Positions 51,965-62,523 of a stretch of DNA of 64,000 nt are shown one piece after another. The DNA comes from Eremomyces bilateralis CBS 781.70 (lineage: Eukaryota; Ascomycota; Dothideomycetes; Eremomycetales; Eremomycetaceae). The position numbers and the translations under genes were made by a program. Position 1 is the stretch's first letter. The number at the start of each line of letters is the position of its first letter. The stretch lies in contig NW_022985074.1 in NCBI RefSeq assembly GCF_010015585.1, forward strand, positions 682,026 through 746,025, given 5' to 3'. The notes beneath the pieces were generated by a model. The model searched no databases, was not told the origin of the DNA, and saw only the letters and a program-made list of their open reading frames with translations.

Positions 51965-53792
51965 CGTGACACGGGTAAAGGTACGGGAACGAAGTGAAGG
52001 GACAGCCGATCAACGGAGCAGATGAAGGTAGACGAATAATTTCATGATCAGCTTCAAATCATGAAGCGGCGTAGCTGGAATATGAATAGACTTCGAACAG
52101 GATTGATCTTCGACTGGCAGTACACGCGAATGTTTCCAAACGGCTTCATCTGGGAGCTTCACAGAAAGTTAGAAACAGTCTCCGCAAGAAACCTACACAT
52201 AATAGAGCTGGCATTCTCAAATGGAGATTTCCCAAGCCATCAAACGGCTTCTGATTCGGCGAGATGCGCCTCGTTGCTTGCTGAAGCGGAGTTGATCGCA
52301 GCTCGTAACATATCTGAAACCAAGGTCCTATGTGTGAGACATCAATCTAGGATTCGGTGAGAGGCAATTATACGCTAGCCCAATTAGGTTAGATAAGCAG
52401 GTGATCACCAACTGAGGCATTAAGGCACCAAATGCTCTTTCACATGATGTGACTGCTTCAGGTCCAGGTTCTCTTTGTTTAGTTTCGATGCTTCGATCCG
52501 AACATAGAATTTTCTAGCTTGCAACCGGAATTTTATATGTACTCATGCTGCAGGAAATGGTTTCATATGTTTGATGACGTCGAGATGCTTGAAATAGCTA
52601 GGTACTCCTTTGATATGTGGAAGGTCAGTTTCGACACCACATCGACGGCCATCTAGAACAGCTTGCCCGGGCAAAGAATAGCAGTTCGACATAATTTGGG
52701 AAAGCATGTCTTGAATACGGTATCTATGACTCTATCTGCTGTTGGGTCTAACGATGGGCAGATTTTAATAATAATACGCCTTCTTGTATGCCTCTCGGCG
52801 CTCTCGTCAGATCCAATGTTGTATAATGGTTACCTTGCAAATTACACGACCGTCGGTTTCTTGCTTGCATCAACCCTAGAGGTGAAACTAGAAGAAAATC
52901 CTCTACACTTCATGGTTTATTCCTAACCTGAGTGTGGCCCTATTGTCTTATGATTCGACTGTCGGGCTATGATGTGCATCATTGTTGAGCCTTAATGCAC
53001 CATTCTTCCCAAATGAACTATTGAGCAAGACAGCGGCCGAACTATAACCATTCCAAGACTCTAGTCAAGAGCATGTTTATATCCATCTACTATGTCACGA
53101 CATTGTAGAAACACTAATCTGGGCTGTGTTGACTCCTCCAAATTCTGTGGAAATTTAGGCACTTAAACCCAATCCTTGGCAATATAACTCGGACAAAGTC
53201 TATATTAATGAATTTTCCCATCACAAACGGGATCGCCTACTAGCTGTCAATCAAAGCGACATTTGCGAGCACTAGGGCAATCTCGGAATGACGTGCCCTA
53301 TCTTCGTTCCATATATTAAATAATCTCGCTTCCGGAATGATCCCCACCTGCTCTCTGCCACGTTCTCCACAGCCAAACAGCGCTTCTCAGGTCGTCCAAG
53401 ACCCGGTTCGCCTGTGGACTAACCTCTTCGGGACCGAACTCTTCTCGCCTGGCTTACAATTAGGGTTCTCAGTCCGAAAATCTCGTTCTCTTGACGTATA
53501 ATCAGTAGGCGCGACATATCTTCACCATCTCATGGCGCCATATGGAAGAAATCAAGGACGTCGAAGACGGTTGCCAAGAGCTTTAACTAAAATGAATGCA
53601 GTTCGAAAGTCGTCAGAACATGCCGAGATGGGCCCGTGTGTTCTTGTAGTCATTCCGGAATCAAATGTGATATAATAGGACCTTTCCAGCAAGAACCACT
53701 CTTCTCCGTTCTTCTAGTCACAGTCCTCGACAGACCATTTGAACTACCAGAGCTCACGGTTCCGTTATTTCACTTCTTCCATTCCTTTCAAA
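51965..53792. other. Divergent intergenic region, no gene seen
   Basis: 1.8 kb between the SET gene (-) and the secreted hydrolase gene (+). AT-rich with short frames only. An AAGGCAC word near 52420 resembles the short arrays elsewhere but is not repeated here. Confidence 0.5.
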
Positions 53793-54896
53793 ATGCAGTC
53801 TGTGACTCTCCTTCTCAGTCTTTTGGCCGTGGCCACCGAAGCTGCCCCTCAGCTTGGGGGACTTGGTGGGTTGTTTGGTGGGAGCGGGTCCAGCGGGGGT
53901 GGACTTGGTGGATTGTTTGGTGGTGGCGGGTCCAGTGGAGGTGGACTCGGTGGGTTGTTTGGTGGTGGCGGATCCAGTGGAGGTGGACTCGGTGGGTTGT
54001 TGGGCGGACTGGGCGGATCCAGTGGAGGTGGAGCAGGGAGCACTGGCGGCAGTGGCCCCTATCTAGCGGTGAGTGTTCTTTGAGCCAAAGCCATAGCAAA
54101 CAAACTGATCCTTCCAGGGCTACTCAACGGACCCAGGCCTCCCTGGCCACACCATCTATCTTCCCAAGGAGATTCCCGCAGATCTGAAGCTGCCTGTACT
54201 CGTCTGGGGCAATGGAGCGTGCAAGGCCGACGGTACTTGGTTCGATGAGGCATTGACCGAGTGGGCCTCTCACGGGTTCCTGGTCATTGCCAATGGGTCT
54301 CCAGCCGGCTCGGGCCAGACCAATTCGAAAATGCTGATCCAATCGCTAGACTTTGTCACTAAGAACGCCGGCCAGGGCAAGTATGCCAATGTGGACGCAA
54401 GCCGCATTGCTGCTGCAGGACAGAGCTGTGGTGGTCTGGAGGCGTACGAGACCGCGGCCGATCCTCGTGTCAAGGCCATTGGGATCTTTAACTCTGGAGA
54501 ATTCAGCGACTCGGCATCTCGTCAAACAGTCGCGACACTGAAACAGCCCGTCTTCTATTTCCTTGGTGGTAGCTCGGATATCGCGTACGAGAATGTAAGC
54601 ATTTTTGCATTGCCTCCAGTTCGCATCCAAAGCTAATCCGTCATTAGGGCGAGCGTGATTACAAAAACCTGCCCCGTAACATACCTTCATGGAAGGGTAA
54701 CCTCGATGTTGGCCACATGGCAACCTGGGCAGAGGTTAATGGTGGTGAATTTGCTGTTGGAGGTACCAACTGGTTGAAGTGGCTGTTGCGAGGGGATGCA
54801 CAGGCAGCACAATGGTTCACTGGCAACGGTGCTCAACAAGCAGGGTGGAAAGTGGAGAAGAAGGGCTTGGAAGGTATCCAGACCACTCCCATTTGA
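53793..54896 (+). CDS. Secreted alpha/beta hydrolase with Gly-rich N-terminus
   Basis: Exons are 53793-54068, 54118-54594 and 54648-54896 (introns 49 and 53 nt), 333 aa. A signal peptide (MQSVTLLLSLLAVATEAAP) is followed by a 14-residue Gly/Leu/Phe/Ser repeat (GLGGLFGGGGSSGG, about four copies). The catalytic fold comes next: LPVLVWGNGACKADGTWFDE, HGFLVIANGSPAG, and the nucleophile elbow AAGQSCGGLEAY with Ser195. An acid and His are expected in KQPVFYFLGGSSDIAYEN and LDVGHMATW (the His of VGHM). It resembles secreted fungal esterase/dienelactone-hydrolase-like proteins of unknown substrate. The Gly-rich part is encoded by a 42-bp minisatellite, so its length may differ between strains. Confidence 0.87.
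53859..54030. repeat. 42-bp coding minisatellite (Gly-rich)
   Basis: About four copies of a 42-base unit beginning ggacttggtggg. The last copy has a 3-base insertion (ttgttgggcgga) that keeps frame. It lies in the first exon of the secreted hydrolase, just after the signal peptide. Confidence 0.9.
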
Positions 54897-56775
54897 ACTC
54901 AAACCGTGAAGGTCCATGGACCGAGCCTTGGCTTTGAACAACTCTTGTACATAAGTTAGCCTTTCGCAAGTAAAGTATCACCAGGAAGGATCTCAAACCA
55001 CCAAGCCATTGATTCTTCCACTCCACCAATATACTGGCGAAAATTAGATGCTATCAACCGATCAGAGGGGCCAAGGCCTTCGTAGGTATTAGGATAGTGT
55101 CACGCAGATCCGGCCACGTCGGCCGAATGTCGTATCAATGTACGCCTGAGCACACTAGCAGTAGTTCGACATCCTAAAGCGGATGTGACGTAAATTTGAG
55201 GACGTAGTCGAGAAATGACAGGATGAGCAGAGAACATATGGCATTACCGGTATCCGTATGCATGCTATTCCTTGAAACCAACATCGCAGAGGGTGCCGTA
55301 ACTCCACCAATGCCTTATTGTACAGATCCTCAACATACACCGGCAATCCGAAATCAAAACGATGCCCAAAGACATATTGAAGCTTCCTCCCTGCGGGATC
55401 CGTGATATCTTTCGTTTTCTGTTAATCGAGCGGAGGCTGTCGATTCGACAACTACGTTGCCACCACAAGCGCTTCGCTCCATGGACTGTTCAGGAAAGCA
55501 ACGGCAGCCTATCATGGATCTGTTAGTACTGCTTGAGTCTAGTCACTTGCTCAAAAACCAGGCAGAAGCGGCCGGGGACCAATATCATTCAAGAGCCGTT
55601 CCCTCCAAAGCGCGGAAGAGAGGAAGACTAACTGTGAACATGCTAACTGCGGCGAGCACGCTGCGGTTTTCCGGATCTGATAGCACAGCCATCACTTGGC
55701 CGCTAACCCCGCGGTCCTTTTTGCTTCGTGGACCGCCCCGTTTGGGCGCTGCATCGTATCCTCGCATCATAGTGTCGGGTCTAGTGGATTGGTCTTCTCA
55801 ACGGAGAGATGGACGTTGCGTTCCTTCGGAACCGCAGTGGACAACCGGACGAAATGGAAGAAGATTGGAGAGCCCGTTGGAGGCGATGGAAGGATCGTGC
55901 GAGGGGAATCCAATGCTTTAAGGAGAGCACGGTTCGATAATTTCGTCAAATAGGTAATATTGATTTGTTTGATTCTTTGAAAGTTGATGATGATCCGGAG
56001 TACGGAGTGTATAGTATGCTCAAAAGTCCAACATGGAAATTCTTGAAGCATCCGGGTAAACCCCGGATAAACCACCTATGCTCGGGGCCTCCGCTTGGTC
56101 ACCTGACACCTCCAACACTCAAACGGTCGGCACTGCGCCGAAACAGCGAAGCAAATAACTATCCGGTCAGACTCTTCAAGCCTCCATATCTTTGGCATCT
56201 TCAATTCCTGCATGCTCGAATCGGTAAACGAGAGGCTATTGTCAATCTGATCATACACAATATGGGCCAATCGGCACGTCGATTCGCACAACTACATGCT
56301 AGGCAGCCATCAATACACTGTTCGATTGATCTATCAAGCCAGCACAGCCTTCGATGGCCGTTTTGACCCTGGCTGTCCTAGTGATCCTACTCACCGGATT
56401 CTTCGGCTCAACGGGAACCATTGGCGTTGTGTCAAGCACTCCGGAACACTCAAGCTAGGGACTGGAGGTGAGTATTCATGTTATTGGCTAGGGTTGCCGT
56501 CTATGGCTATCCATCGCAAAAACCCTGGTACGGGATGGCTGTGAAGGAGAGTGAGGTGAGGCAGCGATCATGGATATCAGAGGCCGAGATCCTCCTCTGT
56601 AACCTATCTTTCATATCAATCAATCTTTCATATCCACGTTTCCCGATTCTGAAAAGTCCGTCGTTACACCGGCTATTTATCAATCTTGAGTCCTCCCACG
56701 GAACGTATTCGCATCCCACAAAGCATGGTCACTCCATTACCTGAGCATTACCTGAGCTGATAACGTCATCAAGTC
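54897..56775. other. Intergenic, no supported gene
   Basis: 1.9 kb between two plus-strand genes. The longest frame (55457-55921, 154 codons) overlaps similar frames on the other strand and has no motif, so it is not called. Confidence 0.5.
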
Positions 56776-58783
56776 ATGGCGGATGCTGCTCATTTGCTAC
56801 TTTCTTTGGATTCTCCATATATCGGGCATGAACCGATTTCTCGGTATCCATTGACGGTTCCGTTGGCCAATGCCATCGCCAATAGGCCCAAGGAAACGGT
56901 GCAAGAACCCAGCCAACGCCGGTCATCATGTCGCCGGGCATTTTCCTGGGAGCCTTCACGAAGCAGTCAACCGAATGAGCATATTCCCATAGTTGATGAC
57001 CCAAGCAAAGACGTTGCAATTGGACGTGGTCGTCCTGATGGAGATTCGTCTTGTCCATCTACAGAAATAAAGGAAACAGAAAAGCAGCTACCAGCGTTCG
57101 AGTTCGCTCCATGGATTGAAGGGCTTTACTTTATACAAGATGCATCCTCCAGGCCGACAATTGAAATCACGGATCAGGAGGATAGTAAGAAGGGGTACGA
57201 CAAGCTTAGTTTTGTCTTGCAAGATGAGGAGAAACAGTGGATGGTCAATGTTAACAAAGGAGCAATCGAGAATGGTTACCTCACTGTTGGAGATCTGAAG
57301 AATCATGTCGTTCGATGCCTGAACATCGAGGAGCCGTCCATCCTTCGTCTTTTTTTCGCTGATACTCCCTTGTTAGACGTCATGGTCCCCGTCAGGTCTT
57401 ATGGGGTAGTTCCGTTCCCCTTATCTCAGATCACGATCGACTATCCCGACACGCTCTTCTTGGAGGATAGACGCAGGGATCCGGATAGTACCGCCAACCT
57501 ACACGCTGTACGATTTAAGAGGGATAGCATCAATTCCGGACGCACTACAGTTCGACATGTCTTGAGGGCAGCCAACAAGATCTATCCTGTCTCGGAACCT
57601 GCCACGCAGAAATTGAGATTGCTTTTCAACCACCAAGTACTGAAGGACCCCGATATGTCACTGAGAGATATGGGGATTACGTCTCTTAGCGAAATTGAGT
57701 GCGAGATCGAATATAAGCGCAGTACAGCCTGGCTCATAAACACCACTACCTCTGTACGGAGACAGACTGCCATGATGAAAAATGATCACGAGGCTGGTGA
57801 TAGTTGTATGGTTCCCAATCAGACCCAAAGGCGAAAAGACATCGGCAAACAGATCCAGGACCTCACAGCTCGTGTTAATGATATCATGAAGGAAGATATC
57901 CAAGAGGATGACATCCAAAATCAAGTTCCCCTATATGGCGAACTCATTAACGAGATGCTGATCCAGTGGGATCTCCTCTCGGTCACTGAGCGAATTTGTT
58001 CAACGTGTACCGTGGCGAAGGCGGCAAGCGACTTTCCTGAATGGATCACAAAGAATTGCTCTCATGTACCTAACGTTTGCCGGGTATGTATGGAGAATTG
58101 GATTGCCTCCGAGGTCAATCGCAAAGTTTGGGGACCGATAGGTTGCCCGGAATGCCCTTATTCGGTTCTAAAGCACCACGAGGTTCAGAAACATGCTGAC
58201 CCGGACACCTTCAGGAGGTCGGTGTAACTCGAGTACTACGTGCTCCGGCGACGCTAACTTGGGATTTTAGATATGATGACCTTGCGCTACGCTCCGCTGT
58301 CAACGGAATGGCAGATTTCCATTGGTGCCTTAATACCAAATGCGATTCCGGCCAGATCGTATGCTCAGGCGCGACTGGCTTCTTCCAGTGCCTGGCTTGC
58401 GGTCATAAACAGTGTCTGAGACACAACACCGAATGGCACGAGCATGAGAGCTGCACCCAGTACGACTACCGAACCAAGGGACTCATGGGGATCATGGGAA
58501 AGGATGACGAGGAGAGGAGCGAAAAGTGGAAAAGGTCGGTGACAAGAAGGTGTCCAAAGTGCGCGGCCCCGATCGAGAAATCAGCAGGGTGCAATCACAT
58601 GTACTGTGAGTCTCCATACTTTGTTGCATCGGGAGTACTGCGTTCTCGGCCGACTAACTGATGTTAGGCAAAGCTTGCGGCCATGAGTTCGGATGGAAAA
58701 AGGCATCGCGCTATCGTTCACCCTCCAAAGCTCTATTGAGCAAGGATGTATTGAGACGGATTGCAGAATCTATTGTATCTTAA
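56776..58783 (+). CDS. RBR-type E3 ubiquitin ligase with ubiquitin-like segments
   Basis: Exons are 56776-58217, 58271-58605 and 58668-58783, 630 aa; the first donor could instead be at 58224 (GTAACT), adding two residues. The N-terminal half has two stretches resembling ubiquitin-like folds; the second is clearer (TVRHVLRAANKIYPVSEPAT, then LRLLFNHQVLKDPDMSLRDM). RING1 is CSTCTVAK, KNCSH, CRVCMENW, CPEC. The IBR is WCLNTKCDSGQIV, then FQCLACGHKQC, ESC. RING2 is CPKCAAPIEKSAGCNHMYC, with the catalytic Cys in GCNHM present. In HHARI-type ligases the next zinc ligands read FCWxC, but here it is HEFGWKKASRY, so two ligands are missing. The protein ends about 25 residues later. Confidence 0.85.
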
Positions 58784-58972
58784 GGCCACGAGCGGTCATG
58801 GTGAACATCTTCCATTTAGTCGCTGTGATTGTAGGCGGGAAGCGCATAATTAACGACGTCATGAACCATGGGAAGACAATACTGCTTTTTGAATACGAGT
58901 GTTATACCGCGACCCCAGATCAGAATCGTACCATGAGGATATCACGACCATATATGCACGAACATCCCGCCC
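58784..58972. other. Convergent spacer
   Basis: Short region between the RBR stop (+) and the stop of the unrecognised minus-strand gene. No gene is seen. Confidence 0.5.
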
Positions 58973-60341
58973 TCAATACCCAACCATGACCGCCGCTCTC
59001 CTCATCCTGTCCGCTTCCGCAACCTGCGTTGCGCCGAGAAAATCCAGCAAGGTGCACAGCTTCGCCAGATGCGCCATCTTCGGCGAGAACGGATCGCGGC
59101 TCGTCATCCGCAAGCTGCGCAGGTCCGTCGGCAAGTTGTAGGCCGAGAGAATGCGGTCGAGGGTGGACGGGTCGATGACCCGCACTTCTTCGAGCGTCTT
59201 GGCGGTCTTGAAGTCCTCGGGGAACCGGCCGTCGGTGCACATCTTCGGTTGCATTTGGGCGTAGCGACTGGAGATGGTGAGTTGGCTGTTGACTAGTTGG
59301 ACGGCGAGGTTGGTCCTGATATTGTAGGTAAGCGACGACTTGTGGAGGAAAGGGGGGAGGGGGGCGCTATTGACCTTCGCACCAGCTCGTCAAGTGGAGG
59401 ACCGGACGAGAATGAATCCCTCGTCGAGCTACATCGACTGGATGGGCATGAAGACATCATGAAGGGGTCATTTGGACTGGGCGGGAACGGCAACTTTGGT
59501 CGCCGGGAATCGGTATACGACGGAGGGAACATCCCAGGCGGGAGGCTCTCCAGAAGGTGCTCCGCGGCGTCCACGGCGGGATGTCGAGGGCTCTGCGGTC
59601 CCATACTCATTGGAAAGTCCTCGCACGGCGACAGTGGAAATGGTGGGTGGGGTGAATGTGAACAGCTTGCGGCGTGGAATCCATGGGGTGCTAAAGAAGG
59701 GTCACCTAAGACTGGCGGACGTGGTGGTGGTTGGGAAAGGGGATGTGGAAGCGACATGAGTTGGTGCAATGGTAACCAGATGAGGGCTGCTAAGCGCCAG
59801 TCTTCACTTGTCAAAAGGATAGCCTGAGTAGTGGTTGACGGATCTGTCAAGTAGTAGAGCGGATTGGGCTTATAGAGATAGAAGAAGGTATATAGAAGGA
59901 TAGTATTTAAGAGTCGAACAGATATTCCAAGCCAAATATCAGAGAACATCCGTGGTTCTGGGAGCTTTCGTTTGCTTTCGAATTGGACCGTGATCATATC
60001 AGGAATGAGCAGCACTGTTCCCGACAGACTTCCCCGGGTACATCCGACCTGTAAGATACCAGTAAGCATCGGTAGTCCGATGCAGGGTATCTGAGGCAAT
60101 GAGGAAGGCCAGTGTGCTGTTGTAGACATTGGAACGGGATATGTCCACAGACGACGAGCTTCCTCACTTCAAATCCAGTCGGTCGTCGGTATTGTGCAGA
60201 CAATAAGTCGAAGTTGAACGCCCAGTAGCCAATTAGCCTCCAGTTGGGGTGGTCCAACGATCTGGAGGGTGTGACGAAGAGCAAACAATCGCTGGGCACA
60301 GAGTGATTTGCCGGTTCGACTAACGCATCCAGGAAAGACAC
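58973..60341 (-). CDS. Unrecognised minus-strand gene, exon structure unresolved
   Basis: The last exon is convincing. From about 59338 down to the stop at 58973 the frame SSLTYNIRTNLAVQLVNSQL, then RYAQMQPKMCTDGRFPEDF, TLEEVRVIDPSTLDRILSAY and LAKLCTLLDFLGATQVAEAD has GC-ending codons typical of this genome. Upstream, 59840-60341 holds protein-like frames with a hydrophobic segment (DIWLGISVRLLNTILLYTFF), and 59440-59760 a Pro-rich stretch (PHPLSQPPPRPPVLGDPSLA). These lie in different frames and I could not find one consistent set of splice sites. It may be one multi-exon gene, two genes or a decayed gene. No family is recognised; the coordinates are the outer limits of the signal. Confidence 0.35.
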
Positions 60342-60808
60342 AGCCGCTGCTCAGCGATATAAGATATTTCTTTTCAATGGGAAGTGGGTTGAGAGTTGCG
60401 GAAGTACATGTAAAGTACTAAAGAGATGTCGCGTGCCCTTTTCTATACCCGCTTCAAGTTGTGATGGAGATGTGACAGTATACAGGAATTGATGAAACGA
60501 GACCGGCAGAAACATCCAAGTTATCCGAAGTGTTGCGGTTCCGGTGATTCAGTCGAAGAATTACTAGCGGTCTGATACGCCATGATGCAACGACTGTATA
60601 CGTTGATAACTAGGTCTCGGGAGCGGCGTTTAAAACTCACCAGACGGTTCAATACCCCTGACATTTGCAAAACTAGAGTACCGATCAGATGGATGTGTTC
60701 AGAGTCGCATTTCCTTCAAAATAATGGACTGATATAGTCAGAGCATTTACTTCAACAATTGGACCCTTGATAGACACGGTGAAGGAAGAATAACATCGGT
60801 TTCCATGG
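60342..60808. other. Intergenic, no gene seen
   Basis: 467 bp between the unrecognised gene and the small membrane protein gene. Nothing recognised. Confidence 0.5.
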
Positions 60809-61244
60809 CTAATCCTCGTTGTTCGGGCTTCTCCTCCGCGGGCCATCGTCCTCGCTACTCGTGCCCTCGGGCGTCTCCATGGCCTTGTTCAGTATCGCGT
60901 CTTCAACGACCTCCGGGACATTCGGCAGCGGCGCTCTCGGTAAACTGAGGTCCCGCCGCTCCCCGTCCGGTCGCTCCGTAAGGCTCGGTGCTGTCGGACG
61001 CTGTCGCCCGCGCGCGCGACCACCCACGACGGGGATCTCGTACATGATGAAGCGTAGGATATACAAGAGGACGTCGTACGCGAGGATGACGACCCATGGC
61101 CCGATCGTGAGGAGCGCAAGCATCAGCTGACGAGGATCAGTCGGCGGTTCAATGAGGAGGATGACCGTGATGACATACAAAGAAGCGAGTGAGCCATGCC
61201 TCAACGTTGGTCCAGTCCGATGGGAGGATGGAAAACCAGCTCAT
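60809..61244 (-). CDS. Small single-pass membrane protein, conserved fungal type
   Basis: Exons (minus) are 61244-61179 and 61126-60809 (52-nt intron, phase 0), 127 aa. The first exon gives MSWFSILPSDWTNVEAWLTR then FF. The second starts with a membrane helix (LMLALLTIGPWVVILAYDVL, LYILRFI) and continues YEIPVVGGRARGRQRP, APSLTERPDG and an Arg/Pro/Ser-rich tail ending RRRSPNNED. The aromatic start, one helix and PVVGGRARGRQRP stretch give it the look of a conserved Pezizomycotina protein of unknown function. It is divergent from SEC11 with a 696-bp spacer. Confidence 0.72.
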
Positions 61245-61940
61245 TTTGCATGGCAATGAGGGAGGTCCGGCTGCAAGGCGGCGGTGGAGAGGCGAACCGG
61301 TGCTGCTACGTGTGTATGCTCCAAATAGCAAGAGTGTTGGACGTTGGAAAGCATACGGAATCGGGCTGCTCGGAGCAACACCGACTGGAAACGGGAAAGG
61401 ATACGAGTGGTGCGGTTGTCTGGCTCCAATATCTGGGCCGAAGGCCCTTTTACTCCCTTCAAGTTATTCCCCCATTGCACTGGAGTTGGAACTTGGAGTC
61501 AGGAGCGAAAGCGTAACTGCGTAATAACTCGGCTGTGTAAGCAACAGACAGCCCAGCCGCCTAATTAGGACTCTGGAAGTGAATGAATGGAGGGGACTAG
61601 CGGTCTACCCAATCAGAAGCTCGCATCTCAGGTCCCTTCCTACTCTCCAAGACCCCTGCCCCATCCCATCCATAATTCCAAGGCATCTGATACTAATACG
61701 ATGTGGCTTCTTGAGGTTGAGAATTAAACAGGACGACGACATTATTGGAAACCTCCGCCCGCGTTGTGAAGGCGAATGAGCTGTTCTCTCGGTTCTAGAA
61801 GGCAATCCCCCTTCTGGTGTTCCAGCCGTCCCTGAAAACGTTGACCTCCCGACGATTCACGGCCGACCTGACGAACGACCACCTATCAACCTAAACGCGA
61901 GCTCAAACATCCACTATCCTTCCACCGAAAACCGAAGAAA
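61245..61940. promoter_or_regulatory. Divergent upstream region, membrane protein / SEC11
   Basis: 696 bp between two divergent start codons. It presumably contains both promoters; no clear element was recognised. Confidence 0.4.
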
Positions 61941-62523
61941 ATGTTCGGCCAACTAGCCTCCCTCCAGCCCCGGCAGATCGCCGCCCAGATCCTCAACTTC
62001 GCCCTGGTCCTCTCGACCGCGTTCATGCTCTGGAAAGGGCTGTCCGTTGCAACGAACTCGCCGTCGCCGATCGTTGTGGTCCTGTCCGGGAGCATGGAGC
62101 CGGCGTTCCAGCGCGGCGACTTACTCTTTCTCTGGAATCGGGGGATGGACACGCAGGTCGGGGAGATCGTGGTGTACAACGTCAAAGGGAAGGATATCCC
62201 GATCGTACATCGTGTCATTCGACGGTTTGACGGAGGGTGAGTCGTTCCATCCCACTGCACGCCGATGGTCCCTTCGGGTCTGACTTTGCGACAGTTCGAA
62301 ACCGCTCCAGCTTCTCACAAAGGGCGACAACAACGTCGCGGACGATACGGAGCTCTATGCGCGCGGCCAGCGGTTCCTGACCCGCGAGACCGATGTCATT
62401 GGCAGCGTGCGGGGGTTCGTGCCCCTCGTTGGCTACGTGACGATCCTGTTGAGCGAATACCCGTGGCTGAAAACCGTGATGCTTGGGCTTATGGGCTTGA
62501 CGGTGGTATTGCAGAGAGAATGA
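61941..62523 (+). CDS. SEC11: Signal peptidase complex catalytic subunit Sec11
   Basis: Exons are 61941-62236 and 62295-62523 (58-nt intron), 174 aa, the usual Sec11 length. The N-terminal membrane anchor ([19 protein letters not shown]) is followed by the S26-family boxes: [20 protein letters not shown] with nucleophile Ser51, [20 protein letters not shown] with His90 (eukaryotic enzymes use His where bacteria use Lys), and [16 protein letters not shown] with the conserved Asp pair. A C-terminal segment, [20 protein letters not shown], closes it. It cleaves signal peptides in the ER lumen with Spc1-3, so it would process the secreted products coded elsewhere in this window. Confidence 0.97.

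Noticed and set aside
55457-55921. 154-codon plus-strand frame
   Set aside because: No motif, and other frames of similar length overlap it.
59297-59827. 176-codon Gly/Arg-rich plus-strand frame
   Set aside because: Likely the shadow of Pro/Ser-rich minus-strand sequence; composition explains its length.
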